Shown here piece by piece: positions 1-7,637 of a DNA stretch of 33,933 nt. The stretch is from assembly GCA_910585665.1 (NCBI GenBank), contig CAJUFI010000050.1:1-33933 (forward strand), written 5' to 3'. How positions within the stretch are numbered: the stretch's first letter is position 1; each line of letters opens with the position of its first letter. A program made the position numbers and the translations under genes. The notes below the pieces were generated by a model. The model did no database searches, was not told where the DNA came from, and saw only the letters and a program-made list of their open reading frames with translations. Source of the DNA: an uncultured Acetatifactor sp. Lineage in GTDB: Bacteria; Bacillota; Clostridia; Lachnospirales; Lachnospiraceae.

Positions 1-256
1 TTGGGGGTCGGTCTGCTCCTAAAGATTATGGTGCTAACTTCTAAACACGGGTTTTGACAAATAGAAAAAACTGAATTTAAGTCCTGCGAATCACTGTCCG
101 CAGCAAGAACATCCTGCTTATCGAATATATTATTACAAAATGAGTATACCACATTCCGGTTCCCTGCGCAATCAAAATTTTGTATCCACACCAATTTGGG
201 GGTTTTTGATTTTTTAAGGCTACTGCCAAAGGCAGAAGGAGGACCATATCTATCCC

Positions 257-285
257 TTGACACCAAAGGAAAAAAGCACTATGAT
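257..285 (+). promoter_or_regulatory. sigma-A-type promoter for the secreted repeat protein
   Basis: The -35 box TTGACA (257-262) is perfect. A 17-bp spacer leads to the -10 box TATGAT (280-285, 5 of 6 consensus bases). Transcription would begin near 292 and give a leader of about 117 nt before the ATG at 409. A second TTGACA at 54-59 has no good -10 partner. Confidence 0.75.
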
Positions 286-291
286 AAAGCA

Positions 292-408
292 TAGGATGAA
301 AAGAACCGCTAAGTCCGAAAGCGCCTTAGGTGAAGCGCGGGTGTTTTGCGTTTCTCCGGATTCCTGAGGGCTTAGGGGCAATTATCAAAACGAAAGGAAG
401 ACAAGACA
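292..408 (+). promoter_or_regulatory. structured 5' leader of the repeat-protein gene (unknown class)
   Basis: The segment CTAAG at 309-313 can pair with CTTAG at 325-329 or with a second CTTAG at 371-375. The two pairings exclude one another, as in a switching leader. GCGC occurs at 321-324 and 335-338. The ribosome binding site (AAGGAAG, about 393-399) lies just after the second partner. The sequence matched no riboswitch class whose consensus I could recall. The rest of the 1-408 gap shows nothing convincing. Confidence 0.25.
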
Positions 409-2547
409 ATGACGGAAACAGTCAAGGAAAAATTGGCAAGGGCGGCAAAAAAAGGAAGACGGCTCGTGGTCGTGGCGACTGCGGGTGCGCTGGTCGTGAC
501 CAGCATCAATTATGTCCAGGCGGCAGGAAACGATAAGGGCATAGAGGATATTTTTGATGAAACTTATTATGCGGAGAACTATCCGGACCTGCTGGAGGCG
601 TTTGGATATGACAGGGCGGCTCTGCTGAAGCATTTCATGACCTACGGGCTCTCGGAAGGCAGGAACATGAACGGGCTGATAGACCTGGTCAAATACCGGG
701 AGAAATATCCGGATCTCCAGGAGGCCTTCGGGGATGACTGGGACGCCTATCTGAATCATTATCTCACCTACGGAGCCTTTGAGCACAGGGACAACGGAAC
801 CGACTTCGACCCGGTGGATTACCTCAACAGGTACAGCGATCTGCAGAAGGCCTTCGGCACGGATATCCTGGCCGCTTACCAGCATTACGAGACCTATGGC
901 AAGCAGGAAGGAAGGGAAGGCAGAAGCGACGCTGCCGTAATGGCGGCACAGGCACAATCGCCCGCATCGCCAAAGAACGAAGATAAAGAGCCGCCGAAAC
1001 AGCCCGCTGCCCCGAACCCGGATCAGGGAGACATGGAAATCCAGAGCGTTGAGGTCATAGGCAGCGGCCATATCAGGGTCACTCTGAGCCGGAAGACGGA
1101 ACAGCCCCTCACCCTGGGAGCGTTCAGCATCATCTGCAACAGCGGCGGCTCCGATATGACGATACTGTCCGTGACCACCAACGATAACAGAGTCTATGAC
1201 CTGACCACTACCTACTACAGGGATCAGGAATACGACATCCAGATCACGCTGCCCGACGGCAGTACGATTTCCAAGGTCTTTACCTATAGGACGGACTGCC
1301 CGCAGCTTTCGGGCATCGGCGCCGTCCGCACCAGCGCCGGCGAGGCCAGGGTTACCTATAATTCGGACGCACCCGGGTATTTTTACTATCTGTTAAGGGA
1401 AGACGGGGCGGGTTCGGCCCGGGCGGCCTCCACAGGGGGAGCGGAGCCCACAGAATCCGAACTCATCAGCAATGGCGTCAAAACGGAGATGAAACAACAT
1501 GAGAACAGCTTTACCGTTTCCGGCCTGGCCGAGGGCGTGTCGTACACCCTGTATTATATGGCTGTGGATACAGAAGACAGGGCTACCTTAGTAAGCAGCC
1601 TTTCCATTGCCAGCGATATCCACGAGGAGACGGCCGCCGCGATCAAGAGAGCCGAGGCATTCGCCGAAGAGCAGTGGAACGGAGAATTCCTGTATGGTTT
1701 CAAGATAGAGCTGGAGACTGCCACTGCAGAGCCTCTGACTCTGGACCAGTTTGACATCAGCTGTCCCCAAAACGAGACGACCCTTGGGGATATCAAGACT
1801 TCGGACAACAGGATTTACCGCGTGTATATGCAGAGAGGCAGCATCCCTAAGGGCAATAATACTTACACGATCCTGATCAACCTGAAGGACGGTACCCAGT
1901 TAAAGGGAAGCTGTTACCTTGACCTGCAGGCTCCCAGGGTGGATGCGAGGACCATAGAGTGGGTAGACGAGGACACGATAAAGGTGACGGTCAACTCGGA
2001 CGAAGCGGGAAGCCTTTACTACGCAATTCAGGATCAGGTGGACGGGGAAGGTACGATTGCTCCCAAGGATCCCGCCCAGATCTACGCCCAGGGCACGAAG
2101 GTCTCCATAGGATACGGCCTGAATTATATAACGGTCAAAGGCGCGAAGGCAGGGCAATGGTTCTGCTTTGCATCGGAGGATGAACGGAACAACAGGGAGT
2201 CCTTCTACAGCTATAAGCAGATTCCCGAATATACCGCTCCGGCTCCGGACGATACAGAGAAGCCGATGATTACAGGCGTGACGGTCCTTAAGGCTTCCGA
2301 TGGCGCAACCCTCAAGGTGGTGTTCAACCAGGATGTAGAGGGGTATTACGACAATAGCCTGACCCAGATCAGCGGAATCAATGGAAAGCTGGCCTTTGAC
2401 ACAACATATAGCGGTGAGGGAGGTTTCGAGAGCAACGTGCTGACGCTTACTGTGATGGATCGCTCCATTACCATTTCTGAGGGGTCCCATACCCTGACTA
2501 TCGTATTTTATGACAACACGATATTGACATTTGATTTCACAGTATAA
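409..2547 (+). CDS. secreted/surface protein with three 42-residue repeats and Ig-like domains
   Basis: This 712-aa protein starts at an ATG preceded by AAGGAAG. Its N-terminus is basic (residues 8-18) followed by a hydrophobic stretch (19-32) and VQA-AG near 36-40, which fits a Sec signal peptide. Residues about 48-172 hold three tandem repeats with a 42-residue period, each with a Y-x-x-x-Y-x-DL-x-x-AFG core and an H(F/Y)xTYG ending. A proline-rich linker (about 184-207) follows. The rest looks like repeated beta-sandwich (Ig/fibronectin-like) units: residues about 210-400 and 420-600 share the patterns PLTL-x-x-F-x-I and T-(N/S)DNR-x-Y, and a third unit fills 615-712. No LPxTG motif, transmembrane tail or catalytic motif is visible, so anchoring is unknown. 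I recognise the repeat style from Lachnospiraceae exoproteins but not a function. Adhesion or wall binding is inference. Confidence 0.8.
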   Translation: MTETVKEKLARAAKKGRRLVVVATAGALVVTSINYVQAAGNDKGIEDIFDETYYAENYPDLLEAFGYDRAALLKHFMTYGLSEGRNMNGLIDLVKYREKYPDLQEAFGDDWDAYLNHYLTYGAFEHRDNGTDFDPVDYLNRYSDLQKAFGTDILAAYQHYETYGKQEGREGRSDAAVMAAQAQSPASPKNEDKEPPKQPAAPNPDQGDMEIQSVEVIGSGHIRVTLSRKTEQPLTLGAFSIICNSGGSDMTILSVTTNDNRVYDLTTTYYRDQEYDIQITLPDGSTISKVFTYRTDCPQLSGIGAVRTSAGEARVTYNSDAPGYFYYLLREDGAGSARAASTGGAEPTESELISNGVKTEMKQHENSFTVSGLAEGVSYTLYYMAVDTEDRATLVSSLSIASDIHEETAAAIKRAEAFAEEQWNGEFLYGFKIELETATAEPLTLDQFDISCPQNETTLGDIKTSDNRIYRVYMQRGSIPKGNNTYTILINLKDGTQLKGSCYLDLQAPRVDARTIEWVDEDTIKVTVNSDEAGSLYYAIQDQVDGEGTIAPKDPAQIYAQGTKVSIGYGLNYITVKGAKAGQWFCFASEDERNNRESFYSYKQIPEYTAPAPDDTEKPMITGVTVLKASDGATLKVVFNQDVEGYYDNSLTQISGINGKLAFDTTYSGEGGFESNVLTLTVMDRSITISEGSHTLTIVFYDNTILTFDFTV

Positions 2548-2592
2548 GTCCGGACGCAGGTGCAGACAGCACAGCATCTGTCCCTATTGTGC

Positions 2593-2620
2593 GGAGCTGC
2601 CGTTTCCCGGCGGCTCCTTT
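2593..2620 (+). terminator. probable intrinsic terminator after the repeat protein
   Basis: The arms GGAGCTGCCG (2593-2602) and CGGCGGCTCC (2608-2617) pair with one G-T wobble around a 5-nt loop. TTT follows at 2618-2620. The T-run is short, so termination may be partial. It lies 46 bp after the stop of the repeat protein and before the M42 peptidase gene. Confidence 0.5.
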
Positions 2621-2686
2621 GCGGCTTCCGCCATCCGCACCTGCCCCGGCTTATGGCACAACCATCCAAAGAAAGAGGCAACTACC

Positions 2687-3742
2687 ATGAACAGAGAATT
2701 TCTGACAGACCTGCTGACCACTCCGTCCGTCAGCGGATACGAAGAGACGATCCAGAAAAAGGCCCTGGCCTACGGCAGGGAATTCACCGATACCCAGCTC
2801 ACCGACCCCAGCGGCAACGCCGTTTCCGTGATAAATCCCAAGGCTCCCCACAAGATACTGCTCTGCGGGCATATCGATGAAATCGGCTTTGTAGTCACCC
2901 ACATTGACGACTCCGGCAGGCTCCATCTGACAGGGGCAGGCGGCGTCCAGCCCAGGCTCTACGTGGGCTCGCCGGTGCAGGTCTGGCATGAGGGGAATCT
3001 GGTCCACGGCGTCATCGCCACTTCCTCCGACCTGGTGAAAAAGGACAAGGTCGAAGCTTCCGATCTGCTGGTGGACCTTGGAGCAAACTCTAAGGAGGAA
3101 GCGGAAAAAATCGTCTCCGTGGGAGACCCTGTCTGCGCGGACGTGCCTGTGCGGGAGCTGATGAACGACTGCTTCACCTGTAGGGCGCTGGACGACCGCA
3201 CCGGCGCTTTCGTGGTGCTGGAAGCCGCCAGGGACGCCGCCGAAAAGGGCGCTTCCATCGGCATCTACGCCGCCACCACCGTAGGCGAGGAGACCACGGG
3301 CCGGGGCGCTTATCACGCTGCCGCCCGGCTGAAGCCCGACTGCGCCATCGCCGTGGACGTGACCTGGGCCAGCGATGCCCCCGGCACCAATCCCGGCGAC
3401 ACCGGGGAAGTGAAGCTTGGCGGCGGGCCGGTGCTCTGCCTGGGCTCCGCGGTGAACAAGCAGATGAACGCCCTGCTGAAACAGACCGCCGAAGAGCTGG
3501 AGATGAAGGTACAGTGGGAAATCGCCACAGGCCGCACGGGCACCGACGGCGACACAGTGAATAAGGCTGACGAAGGCGTCCCCATGGCGCTGGTGTCCAT
3601 TCCGCTGCGGTATATGCACAGCTCCGTGGAGGTGGGCAGCTGGAAGGACATTGAGGACTGCATCCGGCTGCTGAGCGCGTTCCTGGTGAAGCTGTCGGAG
3701 GAGATGGACAGGGGCTTCGACTTCTGCCCTATCAAGCCCTGA
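2687..3742 (+). CDS. M42 family metallopeptidase (glutamyl/leucyl aminopeptidase type)
   Basis: This is a cytosolic di-metal aminopeptidase of 351 aa, typical for family M42. The open frame extends upstream to 2531, but the ATG at 2687 has AGAGG at a suitable distance and begins exactly where the family does (MNREFLTDLL). Visible metal and catalytic residues are His62 in GHIDEIGF, Asp170 in the ALDDRTG motif, Glu201/Glu202 in VGEETTGRG, Asp224 in AVDVTWASD, and a late His in YMHSSVE. M42 enzymes form large tetrahedral (TET) assemblies that trim N-terminal residues from peptides; that is family knowledge. It stands between a surface protein and a regulatory module, with no obvious operon partner. 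Specificity (Glu, Leu or other) cannot be read from the sequence. Confidence 0.93.
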   Translation: MNREFLTDLLTTPSVSGYEETIQKKALAYGREFTDTQLTDPSGNAVSVINPKAPHKILLCGHIDEIGFVVTHIDDSGRLHLTGAGGVQPRLYVGSPVQVWHEGNLVHGVIATSSDLVKKDKVEASDLLVDLGANSKEEAEKIVSVGDPVCADVPVRELMNDCFTCRALDDRTGAFVVLEAARDAAEKGASIGIYAATTVGEETTGRGAYHAAARLKPDCAIAVDVTWASDAPGTNPGDTGEVKLGGGPVLCLGSAVNKQMNALLKQTAEELEMKVQWEIATGRTGTDGDTVNKADEGVPMALVSIPLRYMHSSVEVGSWKDIEDCIRLLSAFLVKLSEEMDRGFDFCPIKP

Positions 3743-3787
3743 GCCCCGGAAATCTGCCGTGAGGATTGTCCCCTGCCGCAGAGCCCA

Positions 3788-3850
3788 ATCTCCTGAATTC
3801 CCACGCATCTCAATGCTCCAGTATAAACGAAAGCAGGGGGTTCAGGAGAT
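3788..3850 (+). repeat. long-range inverted repeat in the response-regulator leader
   Basis: ATCTCCTGAA (3788-3797) and TTCAGGAGAT (3841-3850) are perfect 10-bp complements. Pairing can extend inward by 5 bp with two G-T wobbles. The loop is about 33 nt. The right arm contains AGGAG, 25 nt before the TTG start at 3875 and therefore separate from the gene's own AAAGGA. The hairpin could shape the leader RNA; its role is unknown. Confidence 0.45.
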
Positions 3851-3874
3851 GCACAGCAAGAAAGGAACATACTA

Positions 3875-4540
3875 TTGAAGTCCATCCTAATCATCGATGA
3901 CGATCTGCATATCGGAAACTTGCTGGAGGAGGCCCTCTCCCGGGAAGGCTACCGGGTCCTGCGGGCCTATTCCGGCACGGAGAGCCTGCTGCTCTTGTCG
4001 CAAGAGCGGCCCGACCTGGTGTTGCTGGACCTGATGCTGCCGGGATTGGAGGGCGAGGAAGTGCTGCCCCGGATCCAGGGAATCCCTGTCATCATCGTCA
4101 GTGCCAAAATCGACATAGACCACAAAGTAGACTTACTGCTGGGAGGGGCCGTGGATTACGTCACGAAGCCCTTCCACCTGAAAGAGCTCCTGGCCAGGAT
4201 AGCCGTTCATCTGCGGAACGCCTCCGCCCTACAGGACCCTGCTCTTCTCTCCCACGGCGACCTGACCCTGGACACGGCCGCCCACACGGTTTCCGCAGGC
4301 GCGGCCCAGGTGCGGCTGACCCGGACAGAATACGCCCTCCTGAAGCTTCTTATGCAGAATCCCACGCAAGTCATCACGAAATCCCAATTCCTTGACCGCA
4401 TCTGCCAGGACACCCCCGACTGCACAGAAAGCTCCCTGAAGATGCACATCAGCAACCTCCGCCGAAAGCTCCGGGAGGCCGGCGGGAAAGACTACATCGA
4501 AGCAGTCTGGGGCATCGGCTTCAAACTGCAGTCGCCATGA
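3875..4540 (+). CDS. OmpR/PhoB-family response regulator
   Basis: A 221-aa two-domain regulator. The receiver domain (residues 1 to about 115) has the acidic pocket Asp8-Asp10, the phospho-acceptor Asp52 in LVLLDLMLPG, and Lys98 in VTKPF. The C-terminal winged helix (about 120-221) shows the Trans_reg_C pattern, with LTRTEYALLKLL and a terminal YIEAVWGIGFKL. The start is TTG at 3875, with AAAGGA at 3861-3866. It heads a regulator, ATPase, permease, kinase module on one strand. The transporter genes begin 150 bp downstream, behind four TCTTTAC-like repeats that are its likely binding sites. This order is typical of Firmicutes modules that sense and pump out antimicrobial peptides or lipophilic antibiotics. 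The actual inducer is unknown. Confidence 0.93.
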   Translation: MKSILIIDDDLHIGNLLEEALSREGYRVLRAYSGTESLLLLSQERPDLVLLDLMLPGLEGEEVLPRIQGIPVIIVSAKIDIDHKVDLLLGGAVDYVTKPFHLKELLARIAVHLRNASALQDPALLSHGDLTLDTAAHTVSAGAAQVRLTRTEYALLKLLMQNPTQVITKSQFLDRICQDTPDCTESSLKMHISNLRRKLREAGGKDYIEAVWGIGFKLQSP

Positions 4541-4541
4541 A

Positions 4542-4599
4542 TCTTTACCATTTCTTTACGCTTCTCTTTACCGCTTTCTTTATCATTGCCTGATAGAAT
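4542..4599 (+). promoter_or_regulatory. direct-repeat activator site and promoter ahead of the ABC transporter
   Basis: TCTTTAC occurs at 4542-4548, 4553-4559 and 4565-4571, and TCTTTAT at 4577-4583. They lie 11, 12 and 12 bp apart, so on one face of the helix. TAGAAT (4594-4599) is a plausible -10 box, while the -35 position is poor. Repeats at helical spacing replacing a weak -35 box are what OmpR-family activators use. The neighbouring response regulator is the obvious candidate; this is inference. Confidence 0.55.
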
Positions 4600-4690
4600 G
4601 CTCCTATCACGGAGGACAGCGATGCACATGCCCGGGAAGGATTTCCGGAAGCGAACCCGTCACTGCCCTCGGAAAGGTATGGTAATCAAC

Positions 4691-5605
4691 ATGGACTATG
4701 TACTGCAGACCAATGCCCTGACAAAGCACTACGGGCATTTCAAAGCCCTGAACGGACTGACCATGAATGTCCCCAGAGGCGCTATCTACGGCTTCGTTGG
4801 CAAGAACGGCGCCGGCAAGACCACTCTGATCCGCCTGATCTGCGGACTCCAGAAGCCTACGTCAGGCAGTTATGTCCTGTACGGCAGACAGGACACCGAA
4901 AAAGACATCATCAAATCCCGGAAGAGAATGGGTGCAGTGGTGGAGACCCCTTCCATCTATCTGGATATGTCCGCCCGGGATAACATGATTCAGCAATACC
5001 GCATCCTGGGGCTGCCCTCCCTGGACGGGCTGGAGGATATCCTGAAGCTGGTGGGGCTGGGCGACACCGGAAAAAAGAAGGCAAAGAACTTCTCCCTGGG
5101 CATGCGCCAGCGGCTGGGCATCGCCATTGCCCTAGCCGGAAGCCCGGATTTCCTGGTGCTGGACGAACCGGTCAATGGGCTGGATCCCCAGGGCATCATC
5201 GAGATACGGGAACTGATCCTGAAGCTGAACCATGAACACCAGATTACCTTCCTGATTTCCAGCCATATCCTGGATGAGCTGGCCAAGCTGGCCACCCACT
5301 ACGGCTTCGTGGACGGCGGCCGGATTGTCAAGGAGCTGAGCGCGGAAGAGCTGGAAGACGACTGCCGGAAATGCATCCGGATGGAAGTAAGCGATGTGCG
5401 CCCCCTGGCCAAGATTCTTGACGGCATGGGCATCGAGTACAAAATCCTCACCGACACCCGGGCAGACGTCTACGCCAAAGTCAAGGTGACGCAGCTGGCC
5501 ACGGCCCTGGCCGCGGAAAACTGCGAACTGCTCTCCATGCAGGAGCGCAGCGAGAATCTGGAAAGCTATTACGTCAGTCTGATAGGAGGGCAGAAGAATG
5601 GTTAA
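4691..5605 (+). CDS. ABC transporter ATP-binding protein (antibiotic/lantibiotic-type exporter)
   Basis: A 304-aa ATPase of the CcmA/LanF-like group. The Walker A motif is GKNGAGKT (37-44), the signature is FSLGMRQR (134-141), and Walker B with the catalytic Glu is FLVLDEP (154-160). The C-terminal extension (about 215-304) is usual for this group. The frame is open upstream to a TTG at 4586, but the ATG at 4691 begins at the conserved N-terminus and has GGAAAGG at 4671-4677; an ATG at 4679 is too close to that site. The stop overlaps the start of the permease gene by 8 bp, so the two are translationally coupled. Together they form an ABC-2 exporter. The substrate is unknown, though the adjacent two-component genes point to a toxic peptide or antibiotic. 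Confidence 0.92.
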   Translation: MDYVLQTNALTKHYGHFKALNGLTMNVPRGAIYGFVGKNGAGKTTLIRLICGLQKPTSGSYVLYGRQDTEKDIIKSRKRMGAVVETPSIYLDMSARDNMIQQYRILGLPSLDGLEDILKLVGLGDTGKKKAKNFSLGMRQRLGIAIALAGSPDFLVLDEPVNGLDPQGIIEIRELILKLNHEHQITFLISSHILDELAKLATHYGFVDGGRIVKELSAEELEDDCRKCIRMEVSDVRPLAKILDGMGIEYKILTDTRADVYAKVKVTQLATALAAENCELLSMQERSENLESYYVSLIGGQKNG

Positions 5606-6425
5606 ATTATTGTCGGCGAATTTTTTGCGCCTGATACAGGATAAAATATTTCGGGGCGGCCTGATTCTGACGGCCGCCTGGGGGGTAATCGTCCCTGTGA
5701 AGCGCCATATGGACGCCCTACAGTATGACTATACGGATGAGATAGAGAACGGATTCTTATCCTACGCACTGTTCGCAGGCATTGTCATGGCGGTATTCTG
5801 CAGCCTGTTCCTCGGCACGGAATACAATGACGGGACCATCCGCAACAAAATCGTCGTAGGCGGAAAGCGGCGGGAAATCTATCTGGCAAATACCATAGTC
5901 TCTTCCGCGGCAGGCCTTGCCATGTGGGCGGCATATCTGCTCTCTTACCTTTGTGTGGGGATACCGCTGACGGGAGCCTTCACTGCAGACAGGAAGATGC
6001 TTCTGCTGATGGGGCTCACGGCGCTGCTCCTTACGGCGGCTTTTACCTCCATCTTCACCCTCATCGCCATGGTCTGCCAGAACAAGGCCGCCACGGCTGT
6101 CATCTGCATACTGCTGGCCTTTGGCTCTCTGATGGCAGGGATTGTGCTGAATGAGATGCTGGATGCGCCGCCGACGCATCCTGTCTATTCCCTGGACGAT
6201 AAGGGCAACATGACCTCTTCCGAGGTGCCGAATCCCAAGTATTTAGAGGGGGTAAAAAAGGAAATCGTCCAGACCATCTATGACATCAATCCCGGCGGGC
6301 AGGCCATTCAGTGCGCCGCCCTGACGGCTGCGAACCCTTTGAGGCTTCCCCTTTACTCCCTTGCGGTCATGACGCTTTCCACAGGCGCCGGCTGCGTCCT
6401 GTTCGAAAAAAAGGATTTGAAATGA
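5598..6425 (+). CDS. ABC-2 type transporter permease
   Basis: A 275-aa membrane protein with about six hydrophobic helices: one near 17-33, one near 53-70, a pair within 100-150, one near 155-180 and one at about 250-265. A more polar loop (about 185-235) lies between the fifth and sixth, a layout typical of ABC-2 permeases. The ATG at 5598 overlaps the upstream ATPase gene and has AGGAGGG at 5584-5590. It ends 10 bp before the kinase gene. It supplies the membrane channel for the preceding ATPase. No bacitracin-type (BceB) large extracellular domain is present, so the module is closer to the LanFE or linearmycin type than to BceAB. Confidence 0.88.
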   Translation: MVKLLSANFLRLIQDKIFRGGLILTAAWGVIVPVKRHMDALQYDYTDEIENGFLSYALFAGIVMAVFCSLFLGTEYNDGTIRNKIVVGGKRREIYLANTIVSSAAGLAMWAAYLLSYLCVGIPLTGAFTADRKMLLLMGLTALLLTAAFTSIFTLIAMVCQNKAATAVICILLAFGSLMAGIVLNEMLDAPPTHPVYSLDDKGNMTSSEVPNPKYLEGVKKEIVQTIYDINPGGQAIQCAALTAANPLRLPLYSLAVMTLSTGAGCVLFEKKDLK

Positions 6426-6435
6426 GGCGTTTTTC

Positions 6436-7329
6436 ATGATGGTATGGTTATGGGCCCTGATTGGCATTCTGGCGCTGGTCGTCATTGCCCTGCTGGTCAA
6501 AATTCATATGCTGCAAAAAGCCGCGGAGGAAATCGGGGAGAGCTTTGCCGACAGGCTGCAGACAGATACCAACACCCTGATCCACATTTCCAGCCGGGAC
6601 AGACATATGCGCCGCCTGGCCAGGGCCGTCAATGTACAGCTCCGGAGACTCCGCGCCCAGCGCCGCCGCTTCCAGCAGGGGGACACGGAGCTGAAAAACG
6701 CCGTCACCAACATCTCCCATGACCTGCGCACGCCCCTGACCGCCATCTGCGGCTATCTCGACCTTCTGGAGCAGGAAGAGAAATCGGAGGCGGCGGCCCA
6801 GTATCTTTGCATCATCCGGAACCGGACCGACATGCTGAACCATCTGACGGAAGAATTGTTCCAATATTCCGTCATCCTGGCGGCCCGGGAGGATGAGGCC
6901 AGAGAGGAAGTCGTCGTCAACCATCTGCTGGAGGAAAGCATCGCCGCTTTCTATGGCGTTCTGCTTGCGCACGGCATCACGCCCCACATCCGGATTCCTG
7001 AAGAGAAGGTCGTCCGGGTGCTGGATTCCTCCGCCCTGTCACGAGTGTTCGCCAATCTGCTGAGCAATGCGGTCAAATACAGCAACGGGGATTTGGAAAT
7101 CGTCCTTTCCGAGACGGGGGAAATCGCCTTTTCCAACAGCGCCGCCAGGCTGGATTCGGTGCAGGTGGGCAGATTGTTCGACCGGTTCTACACGGTGGAG
7201 TCCGCCCGGAATTCCACCGGGTTGGGGCTGTCCATCGCCAGGCACCTGACGGAGCAGATGGGCGGGACCATTGGCGCGCGCTATGAGGATGGGCGGCTGA
7301 GCGTCCTTGTCACTTTGCCGGATGCCTGA
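6436..7329 (+). CDS. membrane sensor histidine kinase
   Basis: A 297-aa kinase with one strong transmembrane helix at residues about 5-23 and essentially no extracellular domain. A linker or coiled region (about 27-85) is followed by the H-box with His95 (NISHDLRTPL), the N-box (FANLLSNAVKYS, about 205-216) and the G-box GLGLSIARHL. The short N-terminus is typical of intramembrane-sensing kinases, which often read the state of a partner ABC transporter; that is family knowledge. Here the transporter genes are immediately upstream and the cognate regulator is the first gene of the module. GAGG at 6424-6427 serves the ATG at 6436. Confidence 0.93.
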   Translation: MMVWLWALIGILALVVIALLVKIHMLQKAAEEIGESFADRLQTDTNTLIHISSRDRHMRRLARAVNVQLRRLRAQRRRFQQGDTELKNAVTNISHDLRTPLTAICGYLDLLEQEEKSEAAAQYLCIIRNRTDMLNHLTEELFQYSVILAAREDEAREEVVVNHLLEESIAAFYGVLLAHGITPHIRIPEEKVVRVLDSSALSRVFANLLSNAVKYSNGDLEIVLSETGEIAFSNSAARLDSVQVGRLFDRFYTVESARNSTGLGLSIARHLTEQMGGTIGARYEDGRLSVLVTLPDA

Positions 7330-7637
7330 GGATAGGAAGGGGCTTCTGGGTTTCACTGCGCCACCTGATTGACACCTTGACGGATGCCTGAGGGGAAAGG
7401 CTTCCCTCTTCTTCTGGCTGAGACGCTGTTCTCTGTATTTTTGCTCTGTTTTTTACTCTGTTTTTTGCAAATTGTTCTCGCCATTTTCCCTTTCCTGTGA
7501 TATGCTGTAAATGTCATGCCGCACAGCCGCTTTTTCCAAAGATTGATTCTGTTGTCGGAATTTCAAGGAAAATATTACGGTTTTGCGATATCTGGCTAAA
7601 CTGCCGCTCCTGGCAGAAAAACGAGAAAGGATGCTCT
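7330..7637 (+). other. intergenic region with a short duplication and a weak promoter
   Basis: The kinase gene end CGGATGCCTGAGG (7319-7331) is repeated exactly at 7381-7393, 62 bp downstream. A GC-rich imperfect hairpin (about 7390-7411) followed by a pyrimidine tract may act as a weak terminator. A pyrimidine-rich stretch covers 7405-7495. An extended -10 (TG-A-TATGCT, 7498-7506) without a matching -35 box is the best candidate promoter for the oxidoreductase gene. No coding sequence is convincing. Confidence 0.35.

Noticed and set aside
1..57. Possible 3' end of a gene entering from the left (+ strand)
   Set aside because: Two frames stay open (to stops at 42-44 and 55-57), so the short stretch cannot be assigned to a gene.
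77..292. 71-aa open frame on the - strand
   Set aside because: No ribosome binding site or family resemblance; the + strand promoter at 257-285 overlaps it.
292..408. Known riboswitch in the leader of the surface protein gene
   Set aside because: Compared from memory with cyclic-di-GMP, cyclic-di-AMP, TPP, SAM, cobalamin, fluoride and guanidine classes; no consensus core is present.
385..1071. Long - strand frame opposite the surface protein gene
   Set aside because: It is a shadow of the coding strand: no start site or family pattern, whereas the + strand frame has clear repeats.
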